Below, in pieces: positions 27,510-36,748 of a stretch of DNA of 64,000 bases (positions are counted from its first letter, which is position 1; each line of letters opens with the position of its first letter). The translations under genes and the position numbers were made by a program. The notes under the pieces were generated by a model, which saw only the letters and a list, made by a program, of their open reading frames with translations, searched no databases and had not been told where the DNA came from. Source of the DNA: Bacteroidota bacterium (GTDB taxonomy: Bacteria > Bacteroidota > Bacteroidia > Bacteroidales > Porphyromonadaceae). The stretch spans positions 124,001-188,000 of the forward strand of contig JAEWZH010000014.1 of NCBI GenBank assembly GCA_023395395.1, in the 5' to 3' direction.

Positions 27510-29681
27510 TTATCTACTTTTCTTTCTGAATACCATTCTACCAAGCCACGACTGCTTAGTTCTTGGTTCGCGACCCATACGAGGCACAATCACCCTTTCC
27601 GCTCCTTCTGCTCTATCCGAATATTCAATAATGAATGGTGGTAGCTGGTTGAATTGTTCTACCACATTGTACATCTCTTTCTGGGTCCTGATAAGCTTTT
27701 GTCCATCACGTTTAGGGATATTGTTAAGTAACTCGTCAATATAAGTCGCCTTTACATTATCACTCAAGGATAGCTCCAATACATTGCCTAAGAATTCTTT
27801 AATCTTAGGCTCCAGAATAGGAGCTCCACACTCAATTCGTCGATAAAGATTGCGAGTCATCCAATCGGCAGAGGAGACAAAGTACAATTGCTCCCCACCA
27901 TGGTGGAAATGCCATATACGAGCATGCTCTAAATAGATATCCAGTAGCCGAATAATCCTAATATTCTCACTAAAAAGCTGATTGGGGACCACTCTACAGA
28001 TTCCTCTGATGAGTAAGTCAATCTTTACTCCTGCTTCAGACGCTTCGTAAAGGCGATCTATCACCCCCTGTTCCTCAAGCGAATTCATCTTAAGGACTAT
28101 TCTCGCTAACTTCCCTTTCTTTGCCTCAGAGATTTCAAAGTCAATCAACTTATGGATACGTTCTACCATTCCATAGCTTGCTACAAGCAGGTTCTCAAAC
28201 TTATATTCTGTCTGACCATGTTCCAAAAGTCTGAATAGTTCTCCAAGCTCACTCGATAACTCAAGACGACTTGTGAATACTACCACATCAGAGTAAATCT
28301 TAGCCGTCTTCTCATTAAAATTGCCCGTACTAAAACAGGCGATACCACATCTACTTGGCACGCTTTCTTCGTGAAACTCTATAAAGCAAGTCTTGGCATG
28401 TACTTTGAGTCCAGGGAGTGAATAAATAATCTTCACGCCATGGCGTATCATCCGCTGAGCAGTCTGCAGATTATTCTCCTCATCAAAGCGAGCTTTAAGC
28501 TCTACAAATACGGTCACCTCTTTGCCGCTATTTGCCGCCTTGATCATCATATCTATCACTTCCGAATCCTCCGCCACTCGATACTGTGTTAGCTTAATTC
28601 CCTTGACTCTTGGATCTGTGCACGCCTCATTCAGTAGATCGAGCAAGTAATCAAAGCTCGTATAGGGAACAAAGATAGCTTCATCCTGATTCAACAAGTG
28701 GTCGATCTTCCCTCCTGATAAATCCCAACGATAATGCGGTATCGATTGTGGGTAGTGTTGCTCATACTCCTCTCCAAGGGGATTGGGCAGTGTCCTTAGA
28801 TCTTGAAGTTGTAAATGTCGGCGAACTGGAAGCAAATCTTCATTTTTAAGCCCAATACCTAGCTTTAGTTGCTCTAGTACCACAGCTGGTATCATATCAT
28901 CGAACTGAAAACGAGTGACCGCACCAGTCTTACGCTTTGAAATGATTTCCTCTAAATTCTCTGCTAAGTTTAGCCCACCTTCCTCAATCTCTACATCAGC
29001 ATCACGAGATACCTTGAAGCTATACGAACCCAACACCTCAAATCCGGGAAATATTTTCCCTAAATTAGCACGGACAACCTCATCCACAAATGTATACGCA
29101 AAACGCCCGTTGTACTTGGGCAAGGAGATAAAACGAGGAACCTTAGTAAATGGAAGTTTGATTACATACAGCCTCTTAGCATTATCGGATAGACGCCTCA
29201 GGTAGACACTAAGATATATGCGTTTGTCTCTTACAAAGACCTTTACCAAATCAGGACTTAAAAGTACAGGTTGCAAGAATGGAAACACTTCTTCATCAAA
29301 GTAACGGTCAACATATTTCTTTACATCTCCCCTAAACTCTTTCGCATCAGTCATCACCTCTACACCTGCTTCACGCAAGTCAGTAACCATCACATCCTCC
29401 CAAGCATGGCGAAAAAGCTCCTCCTGTCGCTTCACTTCATCCGTTAGCTTGCTGAGCTCAATTTCTCTTTGCTCTGCCTTTAACCTATTTCCCTCCTTAT
29501 TCTCTCGAATAATCGCTGCTCTATCGCTTGCGACTCGCACCTGATAAAACTCCTCCAGATTGGAGGAGAAGATAGAGAGGAAGCTTATCCTTTCGTATAT
29601 AGGGACACTCCTATCAAGCGACTCCATCAATACCCGCTTATTAAAAGCGAGCCAGCTAATATCTCGATCAAAATATCTCAT
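27510..29681 (-). CDS. ppk1: Polyphosphate kinase 1
   Basis: Reversibly transfers the ATP gamma-phosphate to polyphosphate at the membrane. The 723-residue protein opens with the PPK1 N-terminal block (FDRDISWLAFNKRVLMES, SNLEEFYQVRVAS). It has the phospholipase D-like catalytic domains with HAKTCFIEF (active-site His) and EHARIWHFHHGG, and the C-terminal SSADWMTRNLYRRIE block. A basic C-terminal tail (GREPRTKQSWLGRMVFRKKSR) is a little longer than usual. A minus-strand TAAATTTG 38 bp upstream could start a transcript running through ribE, the nitroreductase gene, hisS, the thioesterase gene, the RHH gene and tadA. Confidence 0.96.
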   Translation of the reverse strand: MRYFDRDISWLAFNKRVLMESLDRSVPIYERISFLSIFSSNLEEFYQVRVASDRAAIIRENKEGNRLKAEQREIELSKLTDEVKRQEELFRHAWEDVMVTDLREAGVEVMTDAKEFRGDVKKYVDRYFDEEVFPFLQPVLLSPDLVKVFVRDKRIYLSVYLRRLSDNAKRLYVIKLPFTKVPRFISLPKYNGRFAYTFVDEVVRANLGKIFPGFEVLGSYSFKVSRDADVEIEEGGLNLAENLEEIISKRKTGAVTRFQFDDMIPAVVLEQLKLGIGLKNEDLLPVRRHLQLQDLRTLPNPLGEEYEQHYPQSIPHYRWDLSGGKIDHLLNQDEAIFVPYTSFDYLLDLLNEACTDPRVKGIKLTQYRVAEDSEVIDMMIKAANSGKEVTVFVELKARFDEENNLQTAQRMIRHGVKIIYSLPGLKVHAKTCFIEFHEESVPSRCGIACFSTGNFNEKTAKIYSDVVVFTSRLELSSELGELFRLLEHGQTEYKFENLLVASYGMVERIHKLIDFEISEAKKGKLARIVLKMNSLEEQGVIDRLYEASEAGVKIDLLIRGICRVVPNQLFSENIRIIRLLDIYLEHARIWHFHHGGEQLYFVSSADWMTRNLYRRIECGAPILEPKIKEFLGNVLELSLSDNVKATYIDELLNNIPKRDGQKLIRTQKEMYNVVEQFNQLPPFIIEYSDRAEGAERVIVPRMGREPRTKQSWLGRMVFRKKSR

Positions 29682-29719
29682 CCCCTAAAGCCTTGGATGC
29701 CTAAAGTCTTCAATGTCTA

Positions 29720-29727
29720 CAAATTTA
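29720..29727 (-). promoter_or_regulatory. Predicted -7 element for the ppk1 run
   Basis: Minus-strand TAAATTTG fits TAnnTTTG exactly, 38 bp before the ppk1 ATG. A good -33 TTTG is not present. Two 16-bp direct copies beginning CCTAAAG (29684 and 29700) lie between this box and the start codon. Confidence 0.4.
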
Positions 29728-29795
29728 CCAATTATTTGGCATACTTAAGGGATGAAATCAATGAATCAGTGATTAGTAAAGACCAGTAAACCTCT

Positions 29796-30680
29796 TTACT
29801 TAGAGGTATATATACTCAGTGTCTCAAGTGGAACGCCCCCAATATCCGATGCCACTTTAGAATAATTACTACCTGGCGAGGTGAGGATACGCTCTGTATG
29901 CGAGAGCGCTAATAGTTCTCCAAACGACTGTATCACACCCTTTACAGTATGAGGATCTGCCACGCTATGGGGTACAAATACCCGATCATGAAATATCGTA
30001 GCCAAGCGTTCACGCTCATCTTTGGATGTCGTGGCGATAAAGAAGCACACCTCTCTATCAGCCTCTATCATCTCCTGCATTCGCCTAATAAATAGTTCAA
30101 TTGGGCTTTCGATATGGGTGGATCGAGGATTAATCCGTCGATTAATATGCACGCCTACCATCTTACTTTTCCAACTTGCCATACTAGACAAAAGGACATT
30201 ATTTACCTCGACAGTAGCTTCTAATACATCATACATCCCCAGATATTTCCCCAAACTCTCGTCTGTAGCTATAAGAATGGACTTATCGAGATCTCGAAAT
30301 AAATCATCAAGCTCGGTACGATTATTTGCCATCATATATTCTATTCGCCCAGGACCCAACACTTTGTCAAAGCCAAGCATCACAAAAGGGAAACTCAAAT
30401 ATAAGTTGCACGGCATAGGTGGAATACTAAGAAGTCTATCCGACCACTCCACTTGCCTCATCACCACATTTTCAGATGCTGAATTAGGTTTCAAGGTAAA
30501 GAGGCGATCGACAGCAATTGGCATATAGTCATCCGTCCGCCAGAGAATCTCTAGTGGTCGTTTATACTCTTTTGCGATATGAATCATCGAAGTAATAGCT
30601 CGTATACGACAAGCGATGCCTCCTAGTGGCACCAGTGTAATCCCTTTTCTTACATCCTCTATATTCCCCTCTTTGCTCAT
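29796..30680 (-). CDS. Putative fucosyltransferase-like (NodZ/O-FucT fold) glycosyltransferase
   Basis: A 294-residue protein whose family is not certain. Two features point to the GT-B fucosyltransferase fold. One is an N-terminal glycine-rich segment (LVPLGGIACRIRAITSMIHIA) like the 'GLGNRLRAL' of NodZ-type enzymes. The other is a central HxRR motif (VGVHINRRINPRSTHIES) followed by a CFFIATTSKDERERL segment and a C-terminal GELLALSHTERILTSPGSNYSKVAS block, as in peptide O-fucosyltransferase and NodZ. It overlaps the upstream flippase gene by 4 bp, supporting a shared role in making a surface glycan. The donor and acceptor are unknown. Confidence 0.5.
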   Translation of the reverse strand: MSKEGNIEDVRKGITLVPLGGIACRIRAITSMIHIAKEYKRPLEILWRTDDYMPIAVDRLFTLKPNSASENVVMRQVEWSDRLLSIPPMPCNLYLSFPFVMLGFDKVLGPGRIEYMMANNRTELDDLFRDLDKSILIATDESLGKYLGMYDVLEATVEVNNVLLSSMASWKSKMVGVHINRRINPRSTHIESPIELFIRRMQEMIEADREVCFFIATTSKDERERLATIFHDRVFVPHSVADPHTVKGVIQSFGELLALSHTERILTSPGSNYSKVASDIGGVPLETLSIYTSK

Positions 30681-32176
30681 TTTCTTCTGATTAACTTGCT
30701 AATCGGATTACGGAGTTGGTTCATCAATCGATTGAATGTATCCTCTCTCCGTATCATAATCCACCCAAATATACTAATTACTCCTGTTCTCCACACACTA
30801 TCGACCAGAGGATGCCCCCAATGAGGGAGGGAAAAATCTACAACCAGTAGCGCTCCAAACGTAGCCAAGATCCATGCAATCTGGCGATTTACAGGAGATA
30901 TTTGCATCTTGCGCCACAGTATCAATTGCTGAAAGATATAGCTCACCACCAATGTAATCATAGTGGCTATCGCTGCTCCCGTGATACCCCAGTGTTCAAT
31001 AAAATAGAGATTGAGGAGGATAGTCACAACCATTACAATAATAGTATACGCCAACGTCCAGAAATAATATTTACTGTACCTGAGGATGGCATTACCAAAG
31101 CTAAAGGAAAGATCCACCAATTTACCAAGCCCGAGAAAAAAAATGACCCACTTCCCCTGTCGGTACACCTCACTATTAGGAATTATCCAAAATATGGTAT
31201 CCACATTAACCCAAATGAGAAGGAAAAGGAGGGTTCCGACAAGAAGTTGATTATTGGATACTTCTCTGAATATTCGATTAATCTCCTTGTGGTCGTGACT
31301 ATGTATGGCAGCAGATACCATAGGTGCAGACATCGCACTCAAAGAGCGGGAGGGCATCTCTATCATAGCGACAATAAAGAAAGCAATAGTGTAGACTCCT
31401 GCAGAATCAAGCCCCAGTTCTGAGGACACCATAAATAAATCTAATCGCTGGACTATGCTACTTCCCATGGCACTCAAAACCGTAAAGAGCGTATAATTAC
31501 GGAAGTCGTGTTGCACCTCTCGATCTGGGATAACCACTGGAGCGACAAAAGCCCCTGGAGATATCTTAAAACTATAGAGGAGAGTAACGACCATCATCAC
31601 CCCATAAGAAAGGATAAAAATCAAGACAAAACTCTTAAAATCCACCACATCTAACCCATATATCAAATAGGCTAAAAGGAGAAGCACTCTAAGAATTACC
31701 TCTCGATTCAGTTTAGGAACGACAATCCTCTGGTGAAGGCTACAGTAGACCTCAAGTACCGTCTGATAAGTAATGAAGAGCATCAGCGGCAGTACCATAT
31801 AATAATGGCTACGAAAAAGGTCCTCCCCTCCTTCTTTGGGGGCAAAAAAGACGACTAATGGCTCTTGAGAGAGGAGATATACCGCACCAAAGAGCATAAG
31901 CCCAACAAATGGAATAGTAAGTAGAAGCCTGAAAAAGCCTCTATCCTGACCATCATCGGTGCGGAAATATGGGTAATATCTGACAGCAGAGCTGTTGGTA
32001 GCTAGCAGAGCATAGCTACCGAAGAGAGTTGCTACCTCAACCAATACTCTTGTGAGACCTATCTCCTCGGGAGCCAATAGTTTGGTCACGATAAAGAAAG
32101 TTGTGGCAAAGCCGATGCCTGCGCCTACGAAATTGACAATACTTCCCTTAAAGCTCTGGCGAAAAACAATCCCCAC
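30677..32176 (-). CDS. Polysaccharide/oligosaccharide flippase (Wzx-like, MOP superfamily)
   Basis: A 499-residue inner-membrane protein with about 12-14 hydrophobic segments. It begins VFRQSFKGSIVNFVGAGIGFATTFFIVTKLL, the usual opening of lipopolysaccharide-biosynthesis flippases of the polysaccharide transport family. Charged loops separate the helices, including one at DREVQHDFRNYT near residue 225. It probably moves a lipid-linked glycan across the membrane. The 4-bp overlap with the glycosyltransferase gene suggests the two handle the same glycan. It follows gldH by 16 bp in an operon led by ricT. Confidence 0.85.
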   Translation of the reverse strand: MGIVFRQSFKGSIVNFVGAGIGFATTFFIVTKLLAPEEIGLTRVLVEVATLFGSYALLATNSSAVRYYPYFRTDDGQDRGFFRLLLTIPFVGLMLFGAVYLLSQEPLVVFFAPKEGGEDLFRSHYYMVLPLMLFITYQTVLEVYCSLHQRIVVPKLNREVILRVLLLLAYLIYGLDVVDFKSFVLIFILSYGVMMVVTLLYSFKISPGAFVAPVVIPDREVQHDFRNYTLFTVLSAMGSSIVQRLDLFMVSSELGLDSAGVYTIAFFIVAMIEMPSRSLSAMSAPMVSAAIHSHDHKEINRIFREVSNNQLLVGTLLFLLIWVNVDTIFWIIPNSEVYRQGKWVIFFLGLGKLVDLSFSFGNAILRYSKYYFWTLAYTIIVMVVTILLNLYFIEHWGITGAAIATMITLVVSYIFQQLILWRKMQISPVNRQIAWILATFGALLVVDFSLPHWGHPLVDSVWRTGVISIFGWIMIRREDTFNRLMNQLRNPISKLIRRK

Positions 32177-32192
32177 TCCACACCTCCCTTCA

Positions 32193-32660
32193 CTATCTCA
32201 CTGGCTCAATCAGAAGACCTACCTCTACTACTCCCTTTATCACAGAGTCAGCAGAAAGATGGCGCAGACTATAAGAATACACACCTTGGTCAGGGTACTG
32301 CATTCCTTGCTCTAGGACGGTTTTTTGCTCAATAATGTTGTACCCGCCCTTACCTCCTTGTACTCGTTTGACAGGAACCCGCACCTCCCGAGTCATAAGT
32401 TCGCGACGAGGTGTTTCAAAGGTGATACCAATCGGAATCGATTGATAATTAATATCACGATCAATCCTTAATATGAGGGTCACATTGTATCGGTCATCGG
32501 GCTTTAGTTCGGATGAACTAAAAAAGAGTTCTTCATTCATCGACCACTCTCCATCCTCTATCATCTCAAAATATTGATAACCATCAATGAATTTTGAATT
32601 GCTACTACAACTGGAGAGTAGTATGAGTAAAAAGACGCACAGTACAAACCTCTCCTCCAT
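32193..32660 (-). CDS. gldH: GldH family lipoprotein
   Basis: A 155-residue lipoprotein with lipobox LSSC (Cys18). It was recognised as GldH from FFSSSELKPDDRYNVTLILRIDRDINYQSIPIGI and the DRGVYSY-like ending QGVYSYSLRHLSADS. GldH is required for gliding in Flavobacterium but is widespread in non-gliding Bacteroidales, where its role is undefined. It lies 2 bp downstream of ricT, an order I recognise from other Bacteroidales genomes. The neighbouring flippase and glycosyltransferase genes suggest an envelope role. Confidence 0.85.
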   Translation of the reverse strand: MEERFVLCVFLLILLSSCSSNSKFIDGYQYFEMIEDGEWSMNEELFFSSSELKPDDRYNVTLILRIDRDINYQSIPIGITFETPRRELMTREVRVPVKRVQGGKGGYNIIEQKTVLEQGMQYPDQGVYSYSLRHLSADSVIKGVVEVGLLIEPVR

Positions 32661-32662
32661 GA

Positions 32663-34021
32663 CTACCCCTCAGAGTTCTCTCTTCCGCCATGATTTCCCC
32701 TAGGGTTGAGCTGTCTCCGATCCTTTTCTTCTCCTTTGGCACTATTACCATTACTTCCCTTGCGACGTCTACGAGATGCGCCAGCCTTAGCAGATCGCTT
32801 CAAGTCTTCTATGCTTTCCTCTTTAGCGTCCAGTTGTGGTACAACTTGTTTTCCTTTATTATTGTTGCGCCTCTTCTTACGTTTTCCATTTTTTTTATCA
32901 TCATCAAAGCGGTTCATACTGCTCTGTGAAAGCAAGTCGTTGGGCTCTTTATGGGGTAAATTAACCATTTCTTCTCGGTCAAAAAGAAGATTAAATGGTG
33001 TTTCTCCCTGCTTATTCTGTTGGATGATCTCTAGAGCCCTCTCCTTGCTTATCGTGACAGGTTCGCATATCTCACGGCGATCGCGCACCCTTGGTAGATA
33101 AGTGATCGATCCTGCCAGAGCATCTGCCTTCATATATCGATAGTCGCCCACAGTGGTATGTAGATCTGTCGAACGGGAAGGCATCTGTTGTTGCGCTTCA
33201 AAGTAAGTGTCGACTTCAAAATTAAGACAACACTTGAGCTTGGCACACTGACCTGCAAGTTTTTGAGGATTGAGCGAAAGATCCTGAAGTCTAGCCGCAT
33301 TGGTACCAACAGAGACAAAGTTTGTCATCCATCCTGAGCAACAAAGTTGCCGACCACAAGGTCCGAGCCCACCAATCCTACCCGCCTCTTGTCTAGCGCC
33401 GATCTGCTTCATTTCCACACGGATATGAAACGCCTCTGCGAGCCTTCTGATTAGCTGCCTAAAGTCTACCCTTCCTTCGGCAATGTAGTAGAAAATAGCT
33501 TTTAGCCCATCACCCTGATACTCCACATCGCCTATCTTCATATCCAAGCCCAACGATTCGGCTATCTTACGGCTCTCAATCATCGTTGGATACTCGAGCT
33601 GCTTTACTTGTTCAAACTTTTCCAAGTCTCCAGCCTTTGCGATACGATAGATTCGACGTGGCTCGCCATTTGGGTGGCGATATCGGATCTTTTTCATCTG
33701 AAGCTCCACCAGTTTTCCAGTCAGCGTCACCACACCAATATCATGGCCAGGTGAAGCCTCTACAGCAACCATATCCCCCCTGTTTAGGTCTAGTTTGAGA
33801 TTGTTTAAGAAGTAGCCCTTACGGGTATTTTTGAACTGTACCTCCACGAAGTCTGACCAATTACACCCTGCTGGCAAATCGCAGAGATAATCCGATACAT
33901 TCAATTTACTTCCTAAATTGGTAGCATAGCCCTGTGCTTTGTAGCAGCCACAAGAATGGCATGATCCAAAGCTCAAGTTTCTTTTTTCCGCCAACTCTTT
34001 TTCTATATCTTGCTCATTCAT
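32663..34021 (-). CDS. ricT: PSP1 domain protein (RicT/YaaT family)
   Basis: A 452-residue cytoplasmic protein. The N-terminal part has a cysteine cluster (FGSCHSCGCYKAQGYAT). The PSP1 domain (about residues 110-280) carries the conserved GRIGGLGPCGRQLCCSGWM and CAKLKCCLNFEVD cysteine motifs. In Bacillus, YaaT (RicT) works with RicA and RicF as an iron-sulfur-containing complex affecting RNA processing and sporulation. No RicA or RicF homologue is visible here. The last 80 residues or so are Arg/Lys/Asn/Gly-rich and probably disordered (KKRRNNNKGK, SRRRRKGSNGNS), consistent with RNA contact. It is the first gene of the ricT-gldH-flippase-glycosyltransferase unit, with a near-perfect promoter. 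Confidence 0.87.
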   Translation of the reverse strand: MNEQDIEKELAEKRNLSFGSCHSCGCYKAQGYATNLGSKLNVSDYLCDLPAGCNWSDFVEVQFKNTRKGYFLNNLKLDLNRGDMVAVEASPGHDIGVVTLTGKLVELQMKKIRYRHPNGEPRRIYRIAKAGDLEKFEQVKQLEYPTMIESRKIAESLGLDMKIGDVEYQGDGLKAIFYYIAEGRVDFRQLIRRLAEAFHIRVEMKQIGARQEAGRIGGLGPCGRQLCCSGWMTNFVSVGTNAARLQDLSLNPQKLAGQCAKLKCCLNFEVDTYFEAQQQMPSRSTDLHTTVGDYRYMKADALAGSITYLPRVRDRREICEPVTISKERALEIIQQNKQGETPFNLLFDREEMVNLPHKEPNDLLSQSSMNRFDDDKKNGKRKKRRNNNKGKQVVPQLDAKEESIEDLKRSAKAGASRRRRKGSNGNSAKGEEKDRRQLNPRGNHGGRENSEG

Positions 34022-34046
34022 CCTTTACATCTATGTATGATATCCA

Positions 34047-34077
34047 CAAAGTTACCCTTTTCTCTGCAGACCTCAAA
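34047..34077 (-). promoter_or_regulatory. Predicted promoter of the ricT-gldH-flippase-glycosyltransferase operon
   Basis: On the minus strand TTTG (34077-34074) is followed after 19 bp by TAACTTTG (34054-34047). Both elements fit the Bacteroidetes consensus exactly. The predicted transcript start is about 18-20 bp before the ricT ATG at 34021. Confidence 0.75.
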
Positions 34078-34126
34078 ATACCTAGACCCCCTCAACTCTG
34101 AGAACGAAGGGAAGCAGATACTCGTT

Positions 34127-36745
34127 TTAGAATTTCAGGTATCCGCTCAGCATAATCTGCCGAGGTCTAAGCACAAAGTAATTGGAATACCTATCCGCAT
34201 CTGTAACTAGGGATTGATATATTGCTTTGGTATTTAGCAAGTTATCCCCCTTTAGCTCTACCCTAAAGCGTTTGTGGCGATAGGTAATAGTTCCCATAAG
34301 TAGTGCGAAAGATTGGTTACGATTGCTGCTAGCTTCAGATACCGCAGTATAGTCACCCGATATCCCTGCCGACCACCTTTCGAAGAACGAACAAGTCACT
34401 CCACCTTTCACCTTCCACTCTCCTAGGTCGAATGCCCCGAAACTACTCCTATTGCGGTCTTCCCTTCGGGAGACAGACATAGATAGCTCCATCCAGGATA
34501 GAGGGCTGCTGATTAATTCCAAGCGACCACCCATACTCTGAGACGATAACTTATTGAGTTTCCCTCCTATAATCATTGGATAGGAAGTATAGGCGTAATC
34601 GGTGGAGATAGAGACCACACTCTTGAGGGCTGCGAACTGCTTAGATAGGTATACCTCTCCGCCGATAAAGTCTCTCGTCTGCTTACCTGCTACTTGGGTA
34701 GACAACTTTGCCGTCCCCTCTAGTGTCCGTGACACTATCTTGTTATCTATAGTCCGTATAGCAGATAGTCTCAGTCGCCCGAATATGGCTCTTATGGCTT
34801 GCCGATATTCAATATTCAGAGCGGCACTTAGGGTATTACGCTCCGGTTCGATAACCTCTGTCCGAGTGTTGACTTGGTCGAACGAGGTATGATAACTCCC
34901 TAATAAATAATCGGTAATCTCCGAGAGATTGTTTCGGGTATACCTTCCATTCCAAGATAAATACCAAAAGGACGATGGACGATAGCTCACCTTTGCCGAC
35001 ACACCAGGGGTAAGGACGCCTCGCCTTATGCTTTGCGGGGTATGGGCAATATCCAGAAAACGATAGGAGAGATAATTGAACTGAAGCGGCACACTTATAG
35101 ACCACTTGAGGTGAGAAGCATTATAACTAAGTGTAGGGGCGCTACTCACCTGCAACCTGCCACCGTCTACACTCCTTCCCTCTGCCTTTATCCCTGAAAC
35201 AAGTCCGATATCTTCCAGACGACCGTCTAGCTCTACCGTTCCCCAAATACTATATAGACCACCCAAGCCCCACCCATAGCTGGCTCTGGTATAGGCGCTC
35301 AAATCACTGCCATAGATATGTTGGTGATAAGCATACCTACCTCTTGGGACTTCAAAGATGAGCCCTGGGAGCTTCCTGTAGCTCACTCGTCCCTCTAGGG
35401 TCGTGGTGTTATCCCCTTGCCGACTTGCGAGGCTGAAGTTATTGTCGAGTCTATACTCGTTTGCCCTTGCCTCCTCTAGAATCTCCTCCTCTCTGAATAG
35501 ATTATGCGTGCCCTGCTCCCAATCCCCTTCGACAGTCAGGGTATTCATTAGATACCGTTGGGCAGAGTTCTCGGTATAATTGAGCTGAGCACGAGCAAGA
35601 TGACCCTCAATGCGATTGGTGCGCTCCTCAGTAAAGTGCAGGTAGTCTGCCTTATCAGCTAGGAAACTCTCCTTTCCCCGTCTACCAGATGTACTCTTGA
35701 AGCCATAGCCAATATTGTACTTGACAGTTACATCTTCCCTCAGCACGAGAATCTGATTAAGTGTACCCAATATATCTACTTGGGAAAGTGCCTGAGATTT
35801 ATCACTATACGACGTAAGGGCATTCCCGCCAAAAGCACGTGCAGAAGTACTGGAGACACTCTTCTTGATACCAATAGACTCACTATCCTGCGTCGTAGAA
35901 GTATCCCATATACCAGCTCCGAGTATCTGCGTTCGCTTATTTACCAAAAGCGTATTAGCCCCTAAGCTATGCACCAACCCTTGCTCTTCCAATACACCTC
36001 CACCGACCATCAACTCGCCCGAGGGTGTCAGCATCGTGTTATTCTTGAGTCGGATATTAAGCATAGTGCCATCGCCCTCCTCCACTCCCCTGAGTACTTT
36101 CTTCTTCTGAAAGCGCTCCATGACATCGATGGCTGAAATATCTTCCGCCTTTATGATACGTGTTGCAGTCTGGTAATTATTAGCAACCAGATCCAAACCC
36201 TCTATATAGACACCACTTATCGGATCCCCCATGTAGCTTATTATACCCCGCGAATCCACACTAACCCCTGGGAGCCGTTTCATCAAGTCTTCTGCCGAGT
36301 AAGTGTTACTGGTGATAAAGGCAGATGCTCGGTAAGTGACAGTATCTCCTCGGGAGACAATGGGAGTTCCGAGCACGACCACCTCTGGCAGCTCCTCGCT
36401 ATCAGGCTCCAGATAGATAGGCTGCTCTCCTGCCACACCCCCTAGACGAATGCGCTGATTTTTATATCCCATGAGACGCACCTCCAATAGGTTGGGGCGC
36501 TTCTTACCAGACACACGGATACTGTACCTCCCATCAGGAGCTGTGCTTCCAAAAGCTATACGATCCTGCTTCCCGTCCGAACTTCCACGCTCCGATAAGA
36601 GGAGCACGATAGCATTACTAACCGGTTCTTTGCTCTTGGCATCCAATACCAGCCCACTATACACCACAGACACAGACTCTTGGGCATATACTACAGGACA
36701 GCACAAGAACCAGCACAAGAGAATCAGAATGGACTCAAGCCGCAT
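34127..36745 (-). CDS. TonB-dependent receptor-like outer-membrane protein
   Basis: An 872-residue outer-membrane protein with a signal peptide ending in VYAQ. A carboxypeptidase-regulatory-like beta-sandwich covers about residues 28-110 (YSGLVLDAKSKEPVSNAIVLLLS). A plug-like segment follows (AEDLMKRLPGVSVDSRGIISYMGDPISGVYIEGLDL), and the long C-terminal region is a predicted barrel. It is the type of outer-membrane receptor found beside GLPGLI proteins in Bacteroidetes, and the GLPGLI gene lies only 3 bp upstream. Substrate is unknown. There is no SusD-like gene nearby, so it is not a typical polysaccharide utilisation pair. Confidence 0.82.
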   Translation of the reverse strand: MRLESILILLCWFLCCPVVYAQESVSVVYSGLVLDAKSKEPVSNAIVLLLSERGSSDGKQDRIAFGSTAPDGRYSIRVSGKKRPNLLEVRLMGYKNQRIRLGGVAGEQPIYLEPDSEELPEVVVLGTPIVSRGDTVTYRASAFITSNTYSAEDLMKRLPGVSVDSRGIISYMGDPISGVYIEGLDLVANNYQTATRIIKAEDISAIDVMERFQKKKVLRGVEEGDGTMLNIRLKNNTMLTPSGELMVGGGVLEEQGLVHSLGANTLLVNKRTQILGAGIWDTSTTQDSESIGIKKSVSSTSARAFGGNALTSYSDKSQALSQVDILGTLNQILVLREDVTVKYNIGYGFKSTSGRRGKESFLADKADYLHFTEERTNRIEGHLARAQLNYTENSAQRYLMNTLTVEGDWEQGTHNLFREEEILEEARANEYRLDNNFSLASRQGDNTTTLEGRVSYRKLPGLIFEVPRGRYAYHQHIYGSDLSAYTRASYGWGLGGLYSIWGTVELDGRLEDIGLVSGIKAEGRSVDGGRLQVSSAPTLSYNASHLKWSISVPLQFNYLSYRFLDIAHTPQSIRRGVLTPGVSAKVSYRPSSFWYLSWNGRYTRNNLSEITDYLLGSYHTSFDQVNTRTEVIEPERNTLSAALNIEYRQAIRAIFGRLRLSAIRTIDNKIVSRTLEGTAKLSTQVAGKQTRDFIGGEVYLSKQFAALKSVVSISTDYAYTSYPMIIGGKLNKLSSQSMGGRLELISSPLSWMELSMSVSRREDRNRSSFGAFDLGEWKVKGGVTCSFFERWSAGISGDYTAVSEASSNRNQSFALLMGTITYRHKRFRVELKGDNLLNTKAIYQSLVTDADRYSNYFVLRPRQIMLSGYLKF

Positions 36746-36748
36746 TAC

